Source: an uncultured Lacinutrix sp. (GTDB lineage Bacteria; Bacteroidota; Bacteroidia; Flavobacteriales; Flavobacteriaceae). From it: 64,000 bases of DNA. Below the pieces are notes generated by a model that did not search any database, had not been told where the DNA came from, and saw only the letters and a list, made by a program, of their open reading frames with translations. Positions 46,328 to 54,311 of this stretch are shown piece by piece. The position numbers and the translations under genes are program-made. The first letter of the stretch is position 1. The number at the start of each line of letters is the position of its first letter. The stretch lies in the NCBI GenBank assembly GCA_937129145.1, contig CAKZMU010000077.1:20986-84985 (forward strand), in the 5' to 3' direction.

Positions 46328-46614
46328 TTATAAATTATTATATAAATCCTTCCAATCAGGATTTACTTTTTCTATTAACTCTATTTTCCAAGCCCTATTC
46401 CATTTCTTCATTTGTTTTTCTCTTAATTTTGCTTTGCTTTCAATTTTATATTCTTCAAAATAAATTAGTTTATCTAAATTATATCTTGCTGAAAAGGTAT
46501 TTGGATGTACTTTATTTTTATGTTGATATATTCTTTCTTTAATTCTTTTTGTTAAACCAATATATAAAACACCGTCTTTTTTATTTGACAATATATATAT
46601 ATATAATGTTTCAT
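46328..46614 (-). pseudogene. GIY-YIG nuclease domain protein, frameshifted in a TA tract
   Basis: Reading from the ATG at 46614 gives MKHYIYIYIVK then a stop. Moving by two bases inside the alternating AT run at 46591-46605 gives MKHYIYILSNKKDGVLYIGL, a textbook GIY-YIG start with the two strand motifs YIYIL and LYIGL, then IKERIYQHK carrying the arginine and a later glutamate region. The only open frame without the shift lacks the first strand and would need a TTG. So the copy is off by one TA unit: decayed, phase-variable or a sequencing slip. It is the UPF0213-like small type (about 94 residues when restored) and is flanked by the same hairpin in opposite orientations. Confidence 0.75.
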
Positions 46615-46634
46615 TCCTTAATTCATTATTGAGA

Positions 46635-46652
46635 TTCCCACTTTCGTGGGAA
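46635..46652. repeat. Palindrome flanking the GIY-YIG gene, right
   Basis: TTCCCACTTTCGTGGGAA, the reverse complement of the copy at 46298. The pair bounds a 355-bp unit holding only the GIY-YIG gene. Confidence 0.8.
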
Positions 46653-46671
46653 CTTTGAACAATTTGATTTG

Positions 46672-49170
46672 TTATAACAAATCAAATTGTTCAAAATGAT
46701 GGTTTAAATGTTTGCGTTCTTGTAAATACCATTCATATTTACTGAGTTCACCAAAAACGGGGTTTTTATTCGTCTCCTTAGGATTATTTTTAAAATATTC
46801 TAAATATTCTTCGCGAGATTCAAGCATTTTTACTTTTGCTGTTTCTAAATTATCATGCCTCAAAATTTCTAACTCGCCTTTTTTAAGAATTGGCAAATCA
46901 AAGTTCTGTGGCATTTTATCATAGTTATATAATGTATTATGAACTTTATCCAATATTTTTTCTGGAGTTGAAACTTCGAAATTTTGAATTTCTCCTGAAG
47001 CAATTTTATAGGTATATTCCAAATGCTCAATCATGTGTTGTGGTGTCATAATTCCCCATTTTGCTTTAGCATCAGGTTTAAGGTTATTTAAACACTCTTG
47101 AATTTTATCTTCAGTCATTTCGACAAAAGTTTCTTGCTTTTTCTGAACCATAGTCAACACAGTTGCTAATGCAACTAGCTCATCATCAGCATCAAAAATT
47201 TCAGCAAACCACTTTACAATTCCACTTGGATGTTCTGCACTTGCAACATCTCTGTCAATTTTCTGTTTACACGTTAATCGTACATAAATGGTGTCATTAT
47301 GATATAATGGCCTTAGGAAGCGGCATTCCTCTAATCCATAATTTGCAGATACTGGACCTTTATTTGGATACACAAATAATCCTGCAGCTGCTGAAATAAT
47401 AAAATAACCATGAGCTGTTCTTTTTTCAAAAATACTTCCGTCTAAAGAGGTAATATCTGTATGTGCATAAAAATGATCCCAAGTAATATTCGCGAAACTA
47501 ATAATATCAGAATCTGTAATGGTACGCTTATGAGTTTTCATAGACATTCCTGGTTGGATGTCTTCCCAATGGTATTTAAAAGGATGTTGTTCTGCTTCTT
47601 TGTATTTAGCATTAGGTTGATAGATTCCAGTAATTTCTGTCAAAGTAGTAGGCGAACCTTGGATTGCTGTACGTTGTAAATAATGTTTAATTCCTCGCAT
47701 TCCTCCCATTTCTTCTCCTCCTCCCGCACGACCAGGGCCTCCATGTACTAATGCTGGTAATGGCGAACCATGTCCTGTACTTTCCTTTGCACTTTCTCTA
47801 TTCAACACCAAAATACGTCCATGATGACTTGCAGCATTTATCACATAATCTTTAGCAATTGTATCGTCATTCGTTATAATTGAAGACACTAAAGACCCTT
47901 TACCCATTTGCGCCAAAGTAATTGCTTCTTCTATATTTTTATATGGCATTATCGTACTAACTGGTCCAAAAGCTTCGCGCTCATGAATGGCAGTATTTTC
48001 GAATGGATGATCTGCTCTTAACAATATTGGGCTAATAAATGCCCCTTTTTTGGCATCAGCGCCAATAGTATCAATTTTATCAAGATTACCATAAACAATT
48101 TGTGCTTCTTTTGCTAAATCATTCACTGAATCTTTTACTGCTTTAACTTGTTGTTTGCTAACCAATGATCCCATTCTAACTTCTTTCAATCTTGGATCTC
48201 CAATGGTTACTTTATCTAATGCTTTCCCTAAAGAAATTTGAACATCTTCAACTAAATTTTCAGGAACTATAATTCTTCTAATCGCTGTACATTTTTGTCC
48301 AGCTTTTACAGTCATTTCTTTTCTAACTTCTTTAATAAATAAGTCAAATTCTGGAGTTCCAGGAACTGCATCTTTTCCTAAAATTGATGCATTTAAAGAA
48401 TCTGCTTCCATCGTAAAAGGAACAGCTTCTTGAATAATTCTTGGATGTGCTTTTAGTAATCTTCCAGTTGATGCAGAACCAGTAAAAGTCACTACATCCT
48501 GAGATTCTACGGTGTCTAATATATTACGAACGGTTCCATTTATAATTTGTAATGCACCTTCAGGTAAAATTCCTGAGGCGATAATTTCTCTAGCCACTGC
48601 TTCAGCCAAATACGATGAAGATGGTGCAGGTAAAACAACAGCAGGGACTCCAGCCATCCAATTGACAGCACACTTTTCTAACATTCCCCAAACTGGAAAA
48701 TTAAATGCGTTAATATGAACTGCTACTCCTTTTTTTGGTACCATAATATGATGTGCCATAAAACGACCTCCTCGTGATAAATCTATAGCATCACCTTCTA
48801 CATGATAGGACTGATTCGGAAATAATTTCCGTAATGAAGCATTAGCAAATAGGTTTCCAAAACCACCTTCGATGTCTATCCAACTATCCACTTTTGTTGC
48901 TCCAGTTCTATAACTTAATTCATAGAAAGCATCTTTCTTTTTGGTGAGATATAAGGCCAATTTTTTAATCATATTGCCTCGTTGCTGAAACGTCATTTTA
49001 CGCAAAGCATCACCTTTCACTCTTCCATAATTAAGTATCTCAGGTATGTCTAGTCCATCAATTGCCACACTAGCAAATGCTTCACCAGTTATAGCATCAT
49101 GGATTGGTTGCCCTTCTTCTTTTCCGGTTGTCCAGTTTCCTTGGACGTAATGTTGAACCTTATTCATCAT
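46672..49170 (-). CDS. paaZ: PaaZ: oxepin-CoA hydrolase / aldehyde dehydrogenase with extra C-terminal domain
   Basis: An 832-residue fusion. Residues 1-~520 are an aldehyde dehydrogenase ([13 protein letters not shown], the GQKCTAIRR cysteine region). Residues ~530-680 are a MaoC-like hydratase ([23 protein letters not shown]). Together they open the oxepin-CoA ring and oxidise the aldehyde. The last ~140 residues are not part of classical Paa[15 protein letters not shown] and [12 protein letters not shown] resemble DinB-like (DUF1569-type) metal-binding helices. Two ATG codons are adjacent (49170 and 49167). It belongs to the minus-strand paa operon, after paaJ and before the GIY-YIG insertion. 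Confidence 0.92.
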   Translation of the reverse strand: MMNKVQHYVQGNWTTGKEEGQPIHDAITGEAFASVAIDGLDIPEILNYGRVKGDALRKMTFQQRGNMIKKLALYLTKKKDAFYELSYRTGATKVDSWIDIEGGFGNLFANASLRKLFPNQSYHVEGDAIDLSRGGRFMAHHIMVPKKGVAVHINAFNFPVWGMLEKCAVNWMAGVPAVVLPAPSSSYLAEAVAREIIASGILPEGALQIINGTVRNILDTVESQDVVTFTGSASTGRLLKAHPRIIQEAVPFTMEADSLNASILGKDAVPGTPEFDLFIKEVRKEMTVKAGQKCTAIRRIIVPENLVEDVQISLGKALDKVTIGDPRLKEVRMGSLVSKQQVKAVKDSVNDLAKEAQIVYGNLDKIDTIGADAKKGAFISPILLRADHPFENTAIHEREAFGPVSTIMPYKNIEEAITLAQMGKGSLVSSIITNDDTIAKDYVINAASHHGRILVLNRESAKESTGHGSPLPALVHGGPGRAGGGEEMGGMRGIKHYLQRTAIQGSPTTLTEITGIYQPNAKYKEAEQHPFKYHWEDIQPGMSMKTHKRTITDSDIISFANITWDHFYAHTDITSLDGSIFEKRTAHGYFIISAAAGLFVYPNKGPVSANYGLEECRFLRPLYHNDTIYVRLTCKQKIDRDVASAEHPSGIVKWFAEIFDADDELVALATVLTMVQKKQETFVEMTEDKIQECLNNLKPDAKAKWGIMTPQHMIEHLEYTYKIASGEIQNFEVSTPEKILDKVHNTLYNYDKMPQNFDLPILKKGELEILRHDNLETAKVKMLESREEYLEYFKNNPKETNKNPVFGELSKYEWYLQERKHLNHHFEQFDLL

Positions 49171-49179
49171 TTATTATTT

Positions 49180-49260
49180 GAGATTGTGGATTACCGATTT
49201 TTGATTTTTGAAATTCTAATTACTTCTTAAATCTTCAATCGACAATCTTCAATCGTTAAT
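49180..49260. repeat. ATTAACGATTG-type spacer repeat between paaJ and paaZ
   Basis: Text such as GAGATTGTGGATTACCGATT, then TTTGATTTTTG and TCTTCAATCGTTAAT. Close copies lie at 50478-50561 and 51329-51410. The end of the repeat supplies the stop codon region of paaJ. Confidence 0.75.
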
Positions 49261-50472
49261 TTCACACCTTTCAATTATTGCAGCATAGCCTTGACCAACA
49301 CCAATACACATCGTTATTAAAGCGTACTGTTTTTGTTGTTCTTGCAACTCCAAAGCTGCCGAATATGTAATTCTTGTTCCTGTAACTCCTAATGGATGAC
49401 CTATAGCTATAGAACCTCCATTTGGATTTAACCTTGGGTCATTATCTGCAATTCCCCAGGCTCGCGTACAAGCCAATGCTTGAGCAGCAAAGGCTTCATT
49501 TAGTTCAATAATACTCATGTCATTCATGGTCAATCCAGCTTTTGCTAATGCCTTATTAGAAGCTTCAACTGGACCAATTCCCATAATTCTTGGTTCTACT
49601 CCAACAACTGCTGAACTCACAATTCGCGCTAATGGCTTTAGGTTATATTTTTTTACAGCTTCTTCTGAAGCAATAATAGTTGCCGCTGCACCATCATTTA
49701 ATCCTGAAGAATTTCCAGCAGTAACACTTCCGCCTTCTTTTTTAAATGCTGGACGTAATTTTGCTAATACTTCTCTAGTTGTATTAGGTTTTACAAATTC
49801 ATCTTTTGAAAAAATGATTGGGTCTTTTTTACGCTGTGGAATTTCAACTGAAACAATCTCTTTATCTAAACGACCGTTTATTTGTGCTTTAGCAGCTTTC
49901 ATTTGACTCCAATAAGCAAAATCATCTTGTGCATCACGAGAAATATTGAACTGTTCTACTAAATTTTCAGCAGTGTTTCCCATACCATCAGTTCCATATA
50001 ATTCTTGCATTTTAGGATTAATAAAACGCCAACCGAAACTGGAGTCGTACATTTTGGAGTCGTTACCAAAAGCACTAGAAGGTTTTGCTATTACGTATGG
50101 TCCACGAGTCATATTTTCAACGCCTCCAGCAACAAACACATCGCCATCACCAGCTTTTATAGCTCTATTTGCATGAATAATTGCAGATAAGCCAGAACTA
50201 CATAAACGATTCACTGTTTCACCAGGCACTGTAAATGGTAAACCTGCTAATAATGAAGACATTCTAGCGACATTACGATTATCTTCACCTGCTTGATTAG
50301 CACAACCCATAATGACATCGTCGTATGCTTCTTTTGGAATTGATGGATTTCTCTCAATCAACTCTTTAATTACAAGAGCACCTAAATCATCTGTTCTAAC
50401 AGCAGATAAGGTTCCTTTATAACTTCCAATTGGAGTTCTAATACCGTCTATTATATATGCTTCCATTTTCAT
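49249..50472 (-). CDS. paaJ: 3-oxoadipyl-CoA / acetyl-CoA thiolase
   Basis: A 407-residue thiolase. The acyl cysteine is in NRLCSSGLSAI near 90, and the second active-site set is NPNGGSIAIGHPLGVTG and CIGVGQGYA. PaaJ cleaves 3-oxoadipyl-CoA to acetyl-CoA and succinyl-CoA and also acts earlier in the route. The start MKMEAYIIDGIRTP contains two in-frame ATG codons; the second fits homologues equally well. The last three residues (IND) and the stop come from the spacer repeat. Confidence 0.92.
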   Translation of the reverse strand: MKMEAYIIDGIRTPIGSYKGTLSAVRTDDLGALVIKELIERNPSIPKEAYDDVIMGCANQAGEDNRNVARMSSLLAGLPFTVPGETVNRLCSSGLSAIIHANRAIKAGDGDVFVAGGVENMTRGPYVIAKPSSAFGNDSKMYDSSFGWRFINPKMQELYGTDGMGNTAENLVEQFNISRDAQDDFAYWSQMKAAKAQINGRLDKEIVSVEIPQRKKDPIIFSKDEFVKPNTTREVLAKLRPAFKKEGGSVTAGNSSGLNDGAAATIIASEEAVKKYNLKPLARIVSSAVVGVEPRIMGIGPVEASNKALAKAGLTMNDMSIIELNEAFAAQALACTRAWGIADNDPRLNPNGGSIAIGHPLGVTGTRITYSAALELQEQQKQYALITMCIGVGQGYAAIIERCEIND

Positions 50473-50477
50473 TATTT

Positions 50478-50561
50478 GAGATTGTGGATTAACGATTTTT
50501 GATTTTTGATGTACTCAATCATACTTCTTAAATCAGCAATCACAAATCTTCAATCGTTAAT
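50478..50561. repeat. ATTAACGATTG-type spacer repeat upstream of paaJ
   Basis: GAGATTGTGGATTAACGATT, TTTGATTTTTGATG and TCTTCAATCGTTAATC in the same order as at 49180. It carries the stop of the next DUF6090 gene (MIND then stop). Confidence 0.75.
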
Positions 50562-51311
50562 CATTTTATCTATTTCTGTTATAATATCATCGCCTATAGT
50601 ATGTGCATCTTTGTATGGACCAATAATATTTCTATCTAAAGATACTGCCTGACTTACTATATTTCTAAAAGCTGCTGAATTATGTGACTCTTTAAATTTT
50701 TCAATAATATCATCTTTCGTTGCTTTTGTCTCCTCAAATTCTTCTGGACTCATAAAAAAATAAGCCATTGCTAAACTGCGATCAAAATCATATGCTTGTT
50801 TAGCTTCCAAAGATTCTACAAACTCGTTATAGCTTTTCTCTACTTCTGCTATTTGATAGATTTTCTCATAATAGTTATTGATTAAATTATTTAAAGCAGT
50901 TCCGTTAATTTTACCTAAATATGGTGAATTCTTTAAAGCATCATAACCACTAGTATTTGACTTAAAATAAAAATCTACATAAGCAGAAAAGGCATTACGT
51001 GTATCTTCAAAATTGAATGTCTCATTCAAAAAATTAAGCTGTTCTTTTTTACAATATGCAACAGCTACTTCTCTTCTTTTAACTAGAGAATCGAGCACTA
51101 TAATATCGTTTTTTATGTTTTCTTTTAAGCTAGACAAATATTGATTAAGTTCTGCTTTTCCTTTTTTTTCTTCGTTCCAATTATTAATCTGCAACGCAAT
51201 AAGAATACCGATAACTACAAGGATAATTTCACCTATAGCATACTTTAAGTATTTTCCTGTCTTGCCAGTTTCCATTAATTTAAATCTTATTTGTCTAAAA
51301 AACTTTATCAT
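50550..51311 (-). CDS. DUF6090 family protein, copy 1
   Basis: A 253-residue protein that opens MIKFFRQIRFKLMETGKT and has one membrane helix (AIGEIILVVIGILIALQINNW) near residues 26-46, both diagnostic of DUF6090. The rest is a helical extracytoplasmic part. The neighbouring DUF6090 gene has the same opening, so the two are duplicates. Function unknown; the position inside the paa cluster is unusual, since nothing links the family to phenylacetate. Confidence 0.8.
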   Translation of the reverse strand: MIKFFRQIRFKLMETGKTGKYLKYAIGEIILVVIGILIALQINNWNEEKKGKAELNQYLSSLKENIKNDIIVLDSLVKRREVAVAYCKKEQLNFLNETFNFEDTRNAFSAYVDFYFKSNTSGYDALKNSPYLGKINGTALNNLINNYYEKIYQIAEVEKSYNEFVESLEAKQAYDFDRSLAMAYFFMSPEEFEETKATKDDIIEKFKESHNSAAFRNIVSQAVSLDRNIIGPYKDAHTIGDDIITEIDKMIND

Positions 51312-51328
51312 TTAATCTTCTATTCTCA

Positions 51329-51410
51329 TTTGAGATTGTGGATTAACGATTTTTGAAGTACTCACTCATACTTCTCAAATCTTCAATCGACATTCTCCAA
51401 TCGTTAATCA
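51329..51410. repeat. ATTAACGATTG-type spacer repeat between the DUF6090 genes
   Basis: GAGATTGTGGATTAACGATT followed by TTTGAAGTACTCACTC and TCCAATCGTTAATC. It lacks one of the TTTGATT units of the other copies and overlaps the stop of DUF6090 copy 2. Confidence 0.75.
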
Positions 51411-52162
51411 TTATCTAATTTATTTAACGTTGAAATAATACTATCGCAACTACTTTTCATTGTGTATAAATGCTTTGTTAGATTTCGTTTTATATTATAA
51501 CTATTTTCAAATGTAGCTGTAGTTTGCGGTTCATTCATGATAGTTACAAACTCATCATAAGATAATTTTTTATATGGTAATTCTCGAAAACTATTACTAC
51601 CTAAAGTAATGGATTTCAACGATCCCAATTTTTTACGTAGCTCCCAAATGGGTCCACGATAATAACCTTCTCCGCCTATATTATATATTTGCCCATATGT
51701 ATCCATCGCTTCAAAAAAAGTATCAATATTTTCTGTTAACACCCTGTTTTTTAACAATTTTAAATTACCATTAGAAACGGCTTCATTATAACTTGATATA
51801 TTGGGTTTAAAGTTATATTCAGCAAAAAATATTTTAGCTAACTTCCTTAAAGAATCTATAGAAATTGTCTGTTCATTTTCAATAAATCCATAGAAGTTTT
51901 CCATTCTATTTAATTCACTTTCTCGCTTTTTAATAGCTATTTCAATATTTTCATTTGTTGTAGTAAAGTCTGTAATTAAATTACTAATCAATTCTTTTCT
52001 TTGCTCATTGAGTTTTCGATTTTCATTCCAATTATTAATCTGTAATGCAATAAGAATACCTATGACCACAAGGATAATTTCACCTATAGCGTATTTGAAA
52101 TACTTTGCTGTTTTGCCAGTTTCCATGAGATTGTATCTTACTTTTCTAAAAAACTTAATCAT
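51404..52162 (-). CDS. DUF6090 family protein, copy 2
   Basis: A 252-residue paralogue of copy 1: MIKFFRKVRYNLMETGKT, then the same membrane helix (AIGEIILVVIGILIAL) near residue 26. The C-terminal part has diverged more. The gene begins 34 bp after the paaI stop. Function unknown. Confidence 0.8.
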   Translation of the reverse strand: MIKFFRKVRYNLMETGKTAKYFKYAIGEIILVVIGILIALQINNWNENRKLNEQRKELISNLITDFTTTNENIEIAIKKRESELNRMENFYGFIENEQTISIDSLRKLAKIFFAEYNFKPNISSYNEAVSNGNLKLLKNRVLTENIDTFFEAMDTYGQIYNIGGEGYYRGPIWELRKKLGSLKSITLGSNSFRELPYKKLSYDEFVTIMNEPQTTATFENSYNIKRNLTKHLYTMKSSCDSIISTLNKLDND

Positions 52163-52175
52163 TTCATCTTAATGA

Positions 52176-52199
52176 GATTCCTGCCTTTACAGGGATTAG
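52176..52199. repeat. Degraded copy of the CCTGCCTTCGCAGG hairpin
   Basis: GATTCCTGCCTTTACAGGGA is the same hairpin with changes in loop and arm. It overlaps the paaI stop codon. Confidence 0.6.
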
Positions 52200-52600
52200 C
52201 TCCATTCTTTTTGAGTTCTATAAACGACACCTTTAAAAAGTGCCACTAACTCATCGCCGCGTTTTACCTCGACGATATTAAATCCTAATTTATTATTTAC
52301 TTTTTCAATCACGCATTCAGCTATTAGATAATCTCCTTTTTCTAGAGCCTCAATGTGATTTATTGATGTTTCAATTGATACTGCATATTTACCATGCGTA
52401 TTTGAAGTGAATCCAAAAGCAGTATCAGCTAATGAATAACTTATGCCTCCATGTGCATAATTCATGCTATTTAGCATGTCTTTACGTATTGTCATTCCAA
52501 TTTTAACGCGACCAATTTCTGATTCTAATATTTCTATTCCCATCCATTGGCTGAAAGCGTCTTGAGATAACATTTTGTATGGTATTTGTTCTCCTTTCAT
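52196..52600 (-). CDS. paaI: PaaI-type hotdog thioesterase
   Basis: A 134-residue hotdog-fold protein. MNYAHGGISYSLADTAFG near 45-62 carries the HGG turn and the catalytic aspartate of PaaI thioesterases. It hydrolyses stalled aryl-CoA esters and so protects the CoA pool. The start overlaps the paaH stop by one base (TAATG), an operon arrangement. A degraded hairpin repeat (CCTGCCTTTACAGG) overlaps its stop codon. Confidence 0.9.
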   Translation of the reverse strand: MKGEQIPYKMLSQDAFSQWMGIEILESEIGRVKIGMTIRKDMLNSMNYAHGGISYSLADTAFGFTSNTHGKYAVSIETSINHIEALEKGDYLIAECVIEKVNNKLGFNIVEVKRGDELVALFKGVVYRTQKEWS

Positions 52601-53823
52601 TAAAAGAACGTTTTATTTTCTTTGTTCATTTTACGTAATAATGGACTGCAACGATATCTATCTTCATGATACTCATTATAAAGTTCATCTAATTCTGATA
52701 CGCACCAATCCATTCCTTTTTCATCTGCCCAAGCCAATAAACCTTTTGGGTAATTAACACCTTTTGTCATGGCATTATCAATATCTTCTGCTGATGCTAT
52801 ATTTAAAAATAAAGCGTCAGCTGCTTCATTGATGAGCATTACTAATACACGATTACAAATAGATTCAGCTAAAGACCTCTCGACTGCGCTCGAGGTGACA
52901 TCTAAACTTCCAACAATTTTTCCATTTTCATCATAATCGTAATACCCTTTTCCTGATTTCCTGCCTAAATAACCAGCTTCTGAAAAACGTTTTTGAGTGA
53001 ATGCTGGTTTATACCTTGGGTCGAAATAGAATGCTGTAAATACAGTTTCGGTTACAGTATAATTAACATCGTTACCTATAAAATCCATTAACTCAAACGG
53101 TCCCATTCTAAAACTTCCTAGAGTTTTTAAACTCCAATCGATGGTTGCAAAATCAGCAATACCTTCTTCATAAATTCTAAGCGACTCACCATAAAATGGC
53201 CTTGCTACACGATTTACTATGAAACCAGGTGTATCTTTTGCTACCGCAACTACCTTCTTCCAATCTGAAATAATTTCAATGGATTTTTGAAGTACGTCTT
53301 CAGATGTTTGAATCGCAGGAATCACCTCAACTAATTTCATTAGAGGTGCTGGATTAAAAAAGTGAATACCAACACAACGCTCTGGTTTTTGTAAAGACGC
53401 AGCGATTGATGCTATTGATAAACTAGATGTATTTGATGCTATAATACAATCTTCTACTACATAGCTTTCTAATTCTGAAAACACTTTTTTCTTAACATCT
53501 AGGTTTTCAACGATAGCTTCAATGGTTAGATTAGAATTTGCTAAATCTTTCAAACTATCTACATAAGATATATTTGATTGAATCCTATCTTTTTCAACAT
53601 TATCAATTCGTTCTTTTTCAATGAGTCGATTCAATATTTTTTCTAAAGCAGTTTTTGCTTTATCCAAAGCTGCTTGACTAGTATCGTACAATTTCACTTT
53701 ACAACCAGAGGTTGCTGCTACTTGCGCAATACCACTTCCCATTGTTCCAGAACCTATAATTCCTACATGCAGGATTTTTGATTGCTGATTTTTGATTTTT
53801 GATTTTTGATTTTCTCCTATCAC
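52600..53823 (-). CDS. paaH: 3-hydroxyacyl-CoA dehydrogenase of the paa pathway
   Basis: A 407-residue enzyme. The NAD loop GIIGSGTMGSG lies at about 20-30, and HFFNPAPLMKLVEV near 154-167 holds the active-site histidine region. It oxidises 3-hydroxyadipyl-CoA to 3-oxoadipyl-CoA. Two parts derive from genomic repeats: the N-terminal KSKIKNQQSKI is the translation of a TTTTTGATTTTTGATT microsatellite, and DVTSSAVERS near 314-323 translates a palindromic element (52874-52900). Homologues would be expected to start near HVGIIGSG, but there is no later start codon, so the repeat seems to have become part of the protein. Confidence 0.9.
   Translation of the reverse strand: MIGENQKSKIKNQQSKILHVGIIGSGTMGSGIAQVAATSGCKVKLYDTSQAALDKAKTALEKILNRLIEKERIDNVEKDRIQSNISYVDSLKDLANSNLTIEAIVENLDVKKKVFSELESYVVEDCIIASNTSSLSIASIAASLQKPERCVGIHFFNPAPLMKLVEVIPAIQTSEDVLQKSIEIISDWKKVVAVAKDTPGFIVNRVARPFYGESLRIYEEGIADFATIDWSLKTLGSFRMGPFELMDFIGNDVNYTVTETVFTAFYFDPRYKPAFTQKRFSEAGYLGRKSGKGYYDYDENGKIVGSLDVTSSAVERSLAESICNRVLVMLINEAADALFLNIASAEDIDNAMTKGVNYPKGLLAWADEKGMDWCVSELDELYNEYHEDRYRCSPLLRKMNKENKTFF
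52874..52900. repeat. Palindromic element inside paaH
   Basis: GACCTCTCGACTGCGCTCGA followed by GGTGACA. On the coding strand it reads VTSSAVERS, in the same phase as the macroglobulin elements (SSGVET). A related intergenic copy lies at 58105-58127. Confidence 0.75.
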
Positions 53824-53895
53824 ACTTATAATTTTTAGATTTTTAGATTATTGATTTTAATTCTAAAATCTTCAATCTACAATCACTAATCGTTA
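53766..53895. repeat. TTTTTGATT microsatellite and ATTAACGATTG spacer around the paaH start
   Basis: Several units of GATTTTTGATTTTTGATT lie across the first codons of paaH and run on as AATTTTTAGATTTTTAGATT to CACTAATCGTTAATC, just after the four-helix-bundle gene. Confidence 0.7.
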
Positions 53896-53896
53896 A

Positions 53897-54256
53897 TCAT
53901 TTTAACTTTTTTGATGCTGTTTTAATACTTGAAACGAATATTGAAATTAGTTCATCGTTTTCTTTTAATAATTTTTCTAAAGAATTTAAATCTGAAATCG
54001 TTTGTGTTCCTTTTTGAATTTTCAAGTTAATGAAAGATTCTCTTAATTCTTTCAAACAGATTTTCATTTTATGAAGAAAATCTCTTGTAGATTCTCCACT
54101 TCTAGCTTCACCATAATTTAAAGCCGAAGACGTTGCTGACCTAATCAGTTGCTTTGCCAAATGTTCAGATGCAAAGGATTTATCTATTGTCTTACACAAC
54201 AAAATAATATCAATTGAAAATTGAATTAGTCTTTCTTCTAATTGATTAGGCTTCAC
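53897..54256 (-). CDS. Four-helix-bundle protein (23S rRNA intervening-sequence protein family)
   Basis: A 119-residue all-helical protein. EHLAKQLIRSATSSALNYGEAR and SGESTRDFLHKMKICLKELRE (parts) are the conserved signature of the family first seen in 23S rRNA intervening sequences and also related to the Avd accessory protein of diversity-generating elements. No reverse transcriptase is near. The family probably binds nucleic acid. Spacer repeats of one class lie on both sides (53850-53895, 54260-54311), so the gene looks inserted as a unit in the paa cluster. Confidence 0.85.
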   Translation of the reverse strand: MKPNQLEERLIQFSIDIILLCKTIDKSFASEHLAKQLIRSATSSALNYGEARSGESTRDFLHKMKICLKELRESFINLKIQKGTQTISDLNSLEKLLKENDELISIFVSSIKTASKKLK

Positions 54257-54259
54257 TTA

Positions 54260-54311
54260 TTATCGTTTTTAATTCAAAATTCATAAATCAACATTCTGCA
54301 ATCGTTAATCA
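54260..54311. repeat. ATTAACGATTG-type spacer repeat right of the four-helix-bundle gene
   Basis: AATTCAAAATTCATAAATCA and TCTGCAATCGTTAATC. It supplies the TGA of the dehydratase gene that ends here. Confidence 0.6.

Noticed and set aside
53897..54256. Four-helix-bundle protein as the Avd factor of a diversity-generating retroelement.
   Set aside because: There is no reverse transcriptase, template repeat or variable repeat within the window.
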